Assembly (NCBI GenBank): GCA_002509495.1
Contig: DAEV01000004.1
Span: forward strand, 242-16,142
DNA from: Methanolinea sp. UBA473
Lineage (GTDB): Archaea > Halobacteriota > Methanomicrobia > Methanomicrobiales > Methanospirillaceae
Reading direction: 5' to 3'
Length of the DNA stretch: 15,901 bases
The position numbers and the translations under genes were made by a program. Below, in pieces: positions 6,672 through 13,374 of the stretch. The first letter of the stretch is position 1. Each line of letters begins with the position of its first letter. The notes beneath the pieces are model-generated. The model searched no databases, was not told the DNA's origin, and worked only from the letters and a program-made list of their open reading frames with translations.

Positions 6672-7637
6672 ATGGGATCAAGGTTGCGTTTTCTTGGCAT
6701 TGCCGCTCTCCTTGGAATTCTACTCCTCTTCTGCGTGTTCACCGCAGGCTGCCTGAAAGAGAGCGTGCTCACCGTACGGGGAATGAACGTGGGGGCGCAA
6801 TCGGTCGGCGCCTCGCAGGTTACCTTGAATGTCACGACGGAGATCGAGAACCTCCAGGGCTTCGGGAGCGGGATGCCGAGGCTCCAGCTCCGTGCGTACA
6901 ATACCGAGACCGGGCTTCTCGAAACGGAACGGTCGGATTCGGTCAGCGGCATCGGATGGGGCGGAGCCCGCGCAGTCATGCAGACGATCGACCTCCCGCG
7001 GAAGGGGTCCTACCGCCTCGTCGCGATCTTGTACGAGGGTGAACAGAGGAAGGCACAGGGAGAGATCACGGTGTATAACCTCGATCGCCTGGTCCCGGAC
7101 ACCCAGCAGTCCGGGCTTACGATCGGGGATATCGACTTCATCGCCAGGAGGGTCACCGGTGATTCCACGGACATCCAAGTCGATCTGTACTTCGGGAATG
7201 ACGATCCCAATCCGAGCGGGCCCTTCGATGTCGATGTCAAAGCAAAGGAGTTGGATGCTCACCTTGTTGCCGACAAACAGACGGTTCACGTCGATAACGT
7301 CGATCCCGGGAAGATCGTCGTCGCCTCCGTTCGCCTGACCGTTCCTGACCAGTACAACTACGTTGTGGAAGTGCTCGTCTGGAAGAATGGGACGATCATC
7401 AAGCGGGGGGAGGGCACTGTGCAGCTACGACCCGGTGTCACGCTGCCGACCGGTGACCAGTTTGTCACGAAGAAGATCGAGACCTCGAAGTTCGTGGCAG
7501 AGGAAGGGACGCTTATGCCCTATACTGCACCCTACGCCCCGACAGGTGCCCGTACACCAGGTTTCTCGACACCCCTGGCAGTAATTGCGCTGGCATCGGC
7601 CGGGGCGATTGCCCTTGCACGATGGAGGCAGAAGTGA
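6672..7637 (+). CDS. Surface lipoprotein-like protein with PGF-CTERM-type tail (DUF7490-like)
   Basis: A 321-residue exported protein. An N-terminal hydrophobic signal (about 5-26) ends in FTAGC, making C27 a candidate lipobox cysteine. The body carries two similar beta-sandwich-like modules, about 32-135 (VLTVRGMNVGAQSVGASQVT, RAYNTETGLLETE, GSYRLVAILYEGEQRKAQGE) and about 144-260 (LTIGDIDFIARRVTGDSTDI, VEVLVWKNGTIIKRGEG). This arrangement is what I recall for DUF7490 of haloarchaea and methanogens. The C-terminus has PGF (296-298), a hydrophobic helix and a basic end (ARWRQK), the three-part archaeosortase signal PGF-CTERM. It therefore probably ends up on the outer face of the cytoplasmic membrane or S-layer. 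Its stop overlaps the next start (TGATG), so the two are coupled. The role is unknown. Confidence 0.83.
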   Translation: MGSRLRFLGIAALLGILLLFCVFTAGCLKESVLTVRGMNVGAQSVGASQVTLNVTTEIENLQGFGSGMPRLQLRAYNTETGLLETERSDSVSGIGWGGARAVMQTIDLPRKGSYRLVAILYEGEQRKAQGEITVYNLDRLVPDTQQSGLTIGDIDFIARRVTGDSTDIQVDLYFGNDDPNPSGPFDVDVKAKELDAHLVADKQTVHVDNVDPGKIVVASVRLTVPDQYNYVVEVLVWKNGTIIKRGEGTVQLRPGVTLPTGDQFVTKKIETSKFVAEEGTLMPYTAPYAPTGARTPGFSTPLAVIALASAGAIALARWRQK

Positions 7638-7924
7638 TGGAGGAAAAGGCGGGATCGCCCGAGACGGTGACAGAAAAGGAAGGGGGGTCCATGAGCGGAA
7701 ATGAGAGAGGAAGGGAGAAGACGGGCATCGATTTCATGATCGGTCTCCGGCTGATCGTCCTGCTGCTGGTGTTGATTGCGGCAGTGCAGCTATACTTCAG
7801 CATCCAGGGTGTGATCGGGATGTGGGTGGCCGACCGGTTCATCCCCCTGGTGAACGCGGTTTATTACCTCGCGGTCGTCATCGGAGGGATCTGGCTTCTC
7901 AAAGACGTTTTGAAAGGGCGATGA
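7637..7924 (+). CDS. Small two-TM membrane protein coupled to the upstream surface protein
   Basis: A 95-residue protein. ATG 7637 is chosen because it shares its A with the preceding TGA and has a perfect GGAGG (7625-7629) seven bases upstream. In-frame ATGs at 7622 and 7691 are possible alternatives. The first 33 residues are charged and probably cytosolic. Two hydrophobic helices follow (about 36-57 with LRLIVLLLVLIAAVQLYF, and 72-90 with VYYLAVVIGGIWLL) and a short basic end KDVLKGR. I do not recognise the family. Tight coupling suggests it assists or accompanies the PGF-CTERM-type protein in the membrane. Confidence 0.77.
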   Translation: MEEKAGSPETVTEKEGGSMSGNERGREKTGIDFMIGLRLIVLLLVLIAAVQLYFSIQGVIGMWVADRFIPLVNAVYYLAVVIGGIWLLKDVLKGR

Positions 7925-7960
7925 GGAAAAAGGTGACTTCCAATGCCGCGGGGGACATTC

Positions 7961-7998
7961 TTGACCCCAACCTCTAGAAGATGACGGTTGGATGTCAA
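7961..7998. repeat. Imperfect 11-bp inverted repeat downstream of the two-TM gene
   Basis: TTGAC-c-CCAACC (7961-7972) pairs with GGTTGG-at-GTCAA (7986-7998) around a 13-base loop, with a small bulge. A second dyad, AACAAAT (8015-8021) and ATTTGTT (8033-8039), follows and runs into TTT. Together they could end transcription of the upstream operon or act as protein-binding sites. Confidence 0.5.
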
Positions 7999-8111
7999 CA
8001 ACCTCTATTCTTCCAACAAATTATAAAAAATGATTTGTTTTAATCACCCCTCGAGTAGGCAGGATGGAAAAGGCCAGGATCCAGTAAACAAGGGCCCTTG
8101 GAATATTAATC

Positions 8112-8174
8112 AGTGCCATCATTTTCATTCGCTGGAACGGATGAGTGGCACTTTTCCTTCCCACGTAAGGAAAA
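8112..8174. repeat. Two adjacent hairpins, possible bidirectional terminator
   Basis: AGTGCCA (8112-8118) pairs perfectly with TGGCACT (8146-8152), and inside it CATTCG can pair with CGGATG with one wobble. Immediately after, TTTTCCTT (8152-8159) pairs perfectly with AAGGAAAA (8167-8174) around CCCACGT, followed by an A tract. Oligo-T is therefore available on both strands. A terminator or a small structured RNA is possible; a transposon remnant is less likely because no target duplication is visible. Confidence 0.45.
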
Positions 8175-8509
8175 AAATATGCCATGCATATCCAATTAGC
8201 ACATATATATTGCAAAGTAATATTGCATATAAATAAATATATATCGATAAAATTAGGGGATGCAGGAAAACACCGACTGGGTGGAACGATGAAAATGCCC
8301 TAAATAAGGAGCAATCGTTACGTACCGATCCAAACAGCCCGGGAAACATTCGATGATCTGGAACAATAGGGCCAGTCCGTGAATTCTTGCAAGGAGTAAG
8401 ATCCGGGCTTGAGGACGAGAGATAGCGATCTGACCCGGAATTGTCAGGTCCTGTCGAATAGGTAAACCGGAAAAAACGGAAAAAATCGCAGATACAAGGA
8501 GGGTAAACT

Positions 8510-11122
8510 ATGCAGCGATATCCTAACATAATCGAATCGGGGGGCGTAGTGTTAACTCTGACCCCGGATGAGGCGTATATCGAGTTTATTACGGACCTGC
8601 CCCAAAAAGAGAAAAAAGCGTTTATCAAAGAGAACAAGCTCGAGCTGGTCAGGGAGGACACCGGAGTCCTGCCACGACCCGATTTCCATGAAGCATTCCC
8701 TGATCAACGCTGGGTGCGTCTTCCCGGTGGGATGCAGGTCGAAGTGTTCATCGAACGGGTTCTTGGTGATAAACGGGTAAGAGTGGCAACCCCCGTCTAT
8801 CACAGGGCTGACCTGCTGCCGGTGAAGACTGGAATAACCTTTACCGATCACCTCCTGGTGAACTTCAAGACCGATGTTTCCAGCAAAGAGATCTTCTCTC
8901 TTATCAGGGAACTGGGCACTGAAGATGTGTCCGGCAAACCCAACCTGTTGGGAGATACATTGCGACGGGTGAGGATCAAAGAATCCAAGAAGCGAAACAC
9001 CCTTGAAATCGCAGAAGAATTCATGAAATCCGGTCTGGTGAAGTCCGCCGGGCCTGACTGGGCCCAGTTGAACTCCATCTACCAGGCCACGACTCCCAAC
9101 GATACTTACTGGATGAATCAGTGGAATATGACCCGGATCGGCGCTCCCGACGGCTGGGATCTTACGCAGGGAGTAAACACCGTTGTCATCGCCATCATTG
9201 ACTCCGGGTGCGACCTCAACCATGAAGATCTTCAGAACAAATACGTACCGGTGGCGGATCGATGGGATGCAGTGGCCGGGACAAACACCCCGGACGATCA
9301 GTATGGTCATGGGACCTGCTGCGCGGGCATTGCCGCAGCGGAGACGAACACTGCCACAGCGAGAGGGGTGGCAGGAGTTGCCTGGAACTGCCGCATTATG
9401 CCAATCAGCATATATGGGCTCGCCTATGAGTCGCAAATGGTGAGCGCACTGAACTGGGCGCGGACTCACGGGGCACACGTAATCAGCATGAGCATCAAGT
9501 TGAGCGGACCCCATGCCAATGTGGATACCGCGATCACCGCTGCCCATACGTCAGGGATCGTTCTTGTTGCCGCTTCGGGCAATGACGAACCCACTGTGCC
9601 TCCTAACGAGATAGGGTACCCGGCAAGCCATCCGCTGGTCATGGCCGTCGGCGCTAGCGACCAGGCAGATCACCGCTGTGTCTGGACACCCGGGGTCGAA
9701 GCTAGCCAGTTCGGCCCCGATCTCGATGTAGTAGCACCTGGGATCGCCACGTGGACTACTGATCGGTCGGGGAGCGGTGCAGGGTACAATAACAATTTGG
9801 CTGCGCATACACCCCCTTACGGTGACTCAGCGGGGCACTATTTCAGCCAATTCGGCGGCACCTCGGGTGCAACACCTCACGTAGCTGGCCTGGCTGCACT
9901 CTTGCGGTCTCTCTATCCAGCCCTGACCAACGACCAGGTCCGATCAATTATCGGAAAGACGGCGGAAAAGGTGGGAGGATATGCCTACGATGAGGATCCT
10001 GCCCATCCCCTCGGGACCTGGAATAATGAGATGGGGTACGGCCGGATCAATGTCTTCAGGGCGCTGGATTTCGCGGATGTCTGTATCAAGGATCATCCTT
10101 CCGATGACGGGACCGTGCCGTTCACCGCAGGTAATTTCTGGGACGAGAGCGATATCGTGGTCCGCAAGACGGATGATAACACCTTCAGCTACCAGAAGGC
10201 GGAGAGGGGGCAGACGAACTATATCTATGTCCGGGTGACGAACCTGGGGCCGGCAACGGCCCGGAACGTCCGCGTATCGGTCAGAGCGGTACCCTATCCC
10301 GGTACCGAGTTTGTGTATCCAGGCGACTGGACGGCAGTGGATGCAACCCATATCCTGCCGACGGATATTCATCCCAGCTTGGGCAACCTGGCCGCAGGGG
10401 CAACGGGTATTGCAAAATTCAGCCTGATTGCAGCGCAGGTCGACCAGCTATACGGCTGGGAACTGGCCCTTTATCACCCATGCCTCCTGGCCGAGGTGCA
10501 ATGCGACAACGATTATGGCACTCCCGTGGGATTTCATACCTGGCTGAACAATAACCTGGCACAGAGAAATATTTCCACGGAAGAGATCTGGTCCGGGGCA
10601 GCCATCACATACCCGTTCGTGGCCGGGAACAAGTTCAACGCGGACAGATATATGGAGATCGTGGTCGAGCGTCCGAAACTTCCACGTGAGGCGGAGTTGC
10701 TCCTCGGTATTTCGGAAGCCAATTTGTATTTCCCGGTGGTCGAACCTGTCCGGGCAGGAAAGAAAACGGCGATCACATTCCTGGACAAGACCCGGCTGTC
10801 GATGGCACTGTGCGGTTGCAGTGGCGTTCTAACTCTTGGGGCAGGTTCCTCGTTCGATTGCGGTTCACCACTGGACGATGATATCTCGCTGGAGGGTGCC
10901 GAATTCGTCGAGAGAGAGGGGAGACGGCTGATTGCAATCCGGGAAAACAGGGCGGTCATCGGCATGCAGAAAATGCCGGGAGAGACGAGGATTATGTCAC
11001 TGGTGTTCCGCGTGCCGGAAGGAGCAAAAAAAGGAAGCAGTTATCGTATCCGCGTGATGGAAAGAAACAGGAAGCAGGAGATCGTTGGCGGGGTCACATT
11101 CAGGGCGGAAGTCAAACGATAA
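8510..11122 (+). CDS. S8 subtilisin-family serine protease, multidomain, no obvious signal peptide
   Basis: An 870-residue endopeptidase. The start is fixed by AAGGAGGG (8496-8503) six bases upstream. Residues 1-190 look like a propeptide-type region, including a fervidolysin-like stretch FTDHLLVNFKTDVSSKEIFS (111-130). The catalytic domain spans about 200-520, with Asp231 in IAIIDSGCDL, His267 in YGHGTCCAGI, oxyanion Asn358 in AASGNDE and Ser452 in GGTSGATPHVAG, so it should be active. A CARDB/beta-sandwich-like domain (about 565-660) and an unassigned C-terminal domain (about 690-870, with CGC at 768-770) follow. No hydrophobic N-terminal helix or C-terminal anchor is visible, so export by the general pathway is not supported. 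The long upstream gap and the solitary position suggest independent regulation. Confidence 0.92.
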   Translation: MQRYPNIIESGGVVLTLTPDEAYIEFITDLPQKEKKAFIKENKLELVREDTGVLPRPDFHEAFPDQRWVRLPGGMQVEVFIERVLGDKRVRVATPVYHRADLLPVKTGITFTDHLLVNFKTDVSSKEIFSLIRELGTEDVSGKPNLLGDTLRRVRIKESKKRNTLEIAEEFMKSGLVKSAGPDWAQLNSIYQATTPNDTYWMNQWNMTRIGAPDGWDLTQGVNTVVIAIIDSGCDLNHEDLQNKYVPVADRWDAVAGTNTPDDQYGHGTCCAGIAAAETNTATARGVAGVAWNCRIMPISIYGLAYESQMVSALNWARTHGAHVISMSIKLSGPHANVDTAITAAHTSGIVLVAASGNDEPTVPPNEIGYPASHPLVMAVGASDQADHRCVWTPGVEASQFGPDLDVVAPGIATWTTDRSGSGAGYNNNLAAHTPPYGDSAGHYFSQFGGTSGATPHVAGLAALLRSLYPALTNDQVRSIIGKTAEKVGGYAYDEDPAHPLGTWNNEMGYGRINVFRALDFADVCIKDHPSDDGTVPFTAGNFWDESDIVVRKTDDNTFSYQKAERGQTNYIYVRVTNLGPATARNVRVSVRAVPYPGTEFVYPGDWTAVDATHILPTDIHPSLGNLAAGATGIAKFSLIAAQVDQLYGWELALYHPCLLAEVQCDNDYGTPVGFHTWLNNNLAQRNISTEEIWSGAAITYPFVAGNKFNADRYMEIVVERPKLPREAELLLGISEANLYFPVVEPVRAGKKTAITFLDKTRLSMALCGCSGVLTLGAGSSFDCGSPLDDDISLEGAEFVEREGRRLIAIRENRAVIGMQKMPGETRIMSLVFRVPEGAKKGSSYRIRVMERNRKQEIVGGVTFRAEVKR

Positions 11123-11136
11123 GGCTGTTCATCACC

Positions 11137-11148
11137 TTTTTTATTTTT
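11137..11148 (+). terminator. Oligo-T terminator after the protease gene
   Basis: Two T runs, six and five bases long and split by one A, begin 14 bases after the protease stop. Archaeal RNA polymerase commonly ends at such tracts without a hairpin. The promoter of the next gene lies about 45 bases further on. Confidence 0.55.
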
Positions 11149-11193
11149 CGGAAAGCCCGGGAATCCCCAGAACAATTCCCGAAGAACCCATTC

Positions 11194-11207
11194 AAAAATA
11201 TACTATA
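11194..11207 (+). promoter_or_regulatory. TATA-box-like element for the MFS transporter gene
   Basis: AAAAATATACTATA is centred about 27 bases before ATG 11228, the spacing of a leaderless archaeal transcript. This fits the lack of a clear Shine-Dalgarno sequence before that start. Confidence 0.6.
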
Positions 11208-11227
11208 CCCGGCCGTCAGAAGATCTC

Positions 11228-12721
11228 ATGATGAACAAGACTTCCCCCGCAGAATCCTACCAGGCCCCGTTTTTTCTCCTGGTCTTCTCCATCTCCCTCG
11301 CCACCTTCATGTCCTCCCTGGACGGGACCATCGTCAACATCGCACTCCCCACCATCTCGGAATCGTTCGGGGTCTCCTCGAGCACCGTCTCCTGGGTCGC
11401 CACCGCGTATCTCCTCGTCATGGCAGGCTGTGTCCTGGTCTTTGGGAAGGTCTCGGATATCATCGGGTTCAAGAAGGTGTTCCTTTCGGGATTCCTCATC
11501 TTCACGATCGGGTCGTTCGCCTGCGGTTCCCTGGCGGATTTCTTCGACTCCTTCTCCATCCTGGTGGGATCGAGGATCTTCCAGGCGGTGGGTGGTGCGA
11601 TGATCACCGCGGTCGCTCCCGCCATGATCACCGCGTACGTCCCGATGGAAAAGAAAGGGAAGGCGATGGGGATTATCATGACCCTTGCAGCCCTCGGAAC
11701 TGCCATTGGGCCCACGATCGGGGGATTGCTGACACAGTACGTCTCGTGGCACTGGATCTTCTTCATCAACGTACCCATCGGGATCTTTGCACTGATCCTT
11801 GGAAAGAAAGTGATCCCAAGGACAACCACTCCGGGAACACTGACCGGGTTCGACCGGTACGGTTCGGTGCTGATCTTCGTCGGGCTGGCCACCCTGCTCT
11901 TTGCCATGACCGAAGGATACTCGTTTGGGTGGACGTCGCCGCTGATCGCAGGGATGCTCGCAATCGCAGTCATCGCCATCATTGGGTTCATCTGGCGCGA
12001 ACTGAATGCCCCCGACCCGATCCTGGAACTGCGTCTGTTCAGGAAGAGGAATTTCCTGTTCACCAACCTGATCATGATGCTGGTCTTCCTCTCCTTTGCA
12101 GGCATCAATTATCTACTCCCGTTCTACCTCCAGTACGTATTGGGATACTCCACGTCCACCTCCGGACTGGTCCTGACGTCGCTCTCGTTCGCCATGATGA
12201 TAGGCGGAATCCTGGCCGGCCTGCTCTTCTTCAGGATCGGCGCAAGGCCCCTCTGCATCATCGCCGGCCTCGTCCTGGCCGCCGGCTATTTCATGATGTG
12301 GCACCTGCGGGTGGACACGACGCTTGAATTCGTTTCCCTGTGCCTTACCCTCATCGGCTTCGGGATGGGCCTCCTGATCACGCCCGTGGCCAACATGATC
12401 ATGAACTCGGTTGCGAAATCCTACCAGGGGATGGTCTCCTCGCTGACGAGCCTTGAACGGTTCGCACCCATGACCATCGGGATCGCGATCTTCAACATGA
12501 TCTTTATCCAGGGGATCGTCTCGATCGGGACGCACCGTGGCGTGACCGAAGCCGCACCGGCGTCCATGAAACTGCAGGTCCTGGCGGCGGGCTTCGACCT
12601 GGCATTCTTCGTAAGCTTCCTTCTGGGAATCGTCATCGTCCTCCTCACATTTGTTGCACGGGAGGAGATTCACCCCGATTACCGGGAGGAAAAGGAAGGG
12701 CCGGTCATGGGGATGGCGTAA
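11228..12721 (+). CDS. MFS multidrug exporter, DHA2 (EmrB/QacA-type) family
   Basis: A 497-residue membrane transporter with about 14 hydrophobic helices, as in the DHA2 drug:proton antiporters that expel lipophilic or cationic compounds. Visible motifs: SSLDGTIVNIALPTI in helix 1 (family motif D1), the loop GKVSDIIGFKKVFLSG (motif A) between helices 2 and 3, GSRIFQAVGGA in helix 4, and GTAIGPTIGGLL (motif C of exporters) in helix 5. Length and motifs are complete. ATG 11228 is followed by a second ATG; the TATA spacing suggests leaderless translation. No dedicated regulator lies beside it, and the MarR-type operator seen near position 1400 is not repeated here. It is convergent with the RidA-like gene, 16 bases apart. 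The substrate is unknown. Confidence 0.92.
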   Translation: MMNKTSPAESYQAPFFLLVFSISLATFMSSLDGTIVNIALPTISESFGVSSSTVSWVATAYLLVMAGCVLVFGKVSDIIGFKKVFLSGFLIFTIGSFACGSLADFFDSFSILVGSRIFQAVGGAMITAVAPAMITAYVPMEKKGKAMGIIMTLAALGTAIGPTIGGLLTQYVSWHWIFFINVPIGIFALILGKKVIPRTTTPGTLTGFDRYGSVLIFVGLATLLFAMTEGYSFGWTSPLIAGMLAIAVIAIIGFIWRELNAPDPILELRLFRKRNFLFTNLIMMLVFLSFAGINYLLPFYLQYVLGYSTSTSGLVLTSLSFAMMIGGILAGLLFFRIGARPLCIIAGLVLAAGYFMMWHLRVDTTLEFVSLCLTLIGFGMGLLITPVANMIMNSVAKSYQGMVSSLTSLERFAPMTIGIAIFNMIFIQGIVSIGTHRGVTEAAPASMKLQVLAAGFDLAFFVSFLLGIVIVLLTFVAREEIHPDYREEKEGPVMGMA

Positions 12722-12737
12722 AGAGATCCCGGGGTAG

Positions 12738-13229
12738 TCACCTCATTTTTGCAATCATCTCGATCTCGACTTTTGCACCCCTGGGAAGCCCCGCGACCTG
12801 CACCAGGGCCCTGGCGGGGGCCTCCGACTCGAAATACCGCTGGTAGATACTGTTGACGATCTGGAAATCCTGCATGTCTGTCAGGTAGATACGCGACTGG
12901 ACGACATCGGAAAAATCAAGTCCTGCGGTTCCGAGTACGGCTTCCAGATTCTCCATCGCCTGCACCGCCTGTTCGCCTGCCGTTGCGGACAGATTGCCGG
13001 TACCGGGATCAAGACCGATCTGGCCCGAGATAAACACATAGTCTCCATACTGCACTGCCTGGCTGTACGGCCCGATCGGTGCCGGTGCCTGGTCGGACAC
13101 GAGGATCCGTTTTCCCGGATGCTGGTCTGACGGTACAAGAATCGCGTGCAGGGCAAATCCCGCAAGGAACGCGATTGCTAAAAGAAGGATAAGAAAAAGG
13201 ATTTTTCTATCGCCCTTCTCCTGGATCAT
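12738..13229 (-). CDS. RidA/YjgF-family protein with N-terminal membrane anchor
   Basis: RidA proteins hydrolyse reactive enamine/imine intermediates made by PLP enzymes and form trimers. Here residues about 44-163 cover the whole family domain: QAPAPIGPYSQAV (47-59), VFISGQIGLDPGTG (65-78), the key Arg R140 in APARALVQVAGLP, and E155 in KVEIEMIA, the position that pairs with this arginine in E. coli RidA. Active-site residues are therefore kept. In front is a 40-residue extension with a hydrophobic helix (about 10-32) after a charged start, either a membrane anchor or an uncleaved signal, whereas RidA is normally a cytosolic protein of about 130 residues. No alternative start exists between the helix and the domain. 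It lies 145 bases downstream of the diadenylate cyclase gene on the same strand. Confidence 0.9.
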   Translation of the reverse strand: MIQEKGDRKILFLILLLAIAFLAGFALHAILVPSDQHPGKRILVSDQAPAPIGPYSQAVQYGDYVFISGQIGLDPGTGNLSATAGEQAVQAMENLEAVLGTAGLDFSDVVQSRIYLTDMQDFQIVNSIYQRYFESEAPARALVQVAGLPRGAKVEIEMIAKMR

Positions 13230-13374
13230 AGGACTTCATACGCTGTTGCCGGGTAAGAAGATAATCACCCCGCTCTGGGGGTGGATCTATATCCGGGCCG
13301 TTTCCGGTGATAAAAACGGGGACATCGACATCTCACAATTCGGAGGTTTTTACCCGCAGAAGCGGAAACAAGGT

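Larger units (their letters stand above)
7925..8509. other. 585-nt AT-rich intergenic region with several inverted repeats
   Basis: I find no convincing gene. The left part holds the dyads listed separately. The middle (8171-8256) is almost all A/T and includes a direct repeat of ATATTGCA (8207-8214 and 8220-8227) and TATA-like strings at 8228-8245. These could be the promoter of the downstream protease, which would give it a leader of about 240-260 bases. The right part (8260-8495) is of mixed composition, with only tiny reading frames and a weak hairpin CTGAC/GTCAG near 8430-8447. Confidence 0.55.

Noticed and set aside
8112..8152. Terminal inverted repeats of a miniature transposable element
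   Set aside because: The element would be only 41 bases long, with no target-site duplication and no second copy in the window.
8030..8236. Possible 68-residue protein in the intergenic region, with a 64-codon frame opposite
   Set aside because: There is no ribosome binding site and the composition is not protein-like. The region overlaps hairpins and an A/T-only stretch, which better explain it as non-coding.
8552..9547. Minus-strand open frame of 331 codons
   Set aside because: It is opposite the subtilisin catalytic domain, and the product has no domain signature.
13354..13365. CCGC-AGAA-GCGG hairpin after the cyclase gene as a terminator
   Set aside because: The stem is four base pairs and is not followed by a T run on the minus strand. 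The later T5 run is a better, though still weak, candidate.
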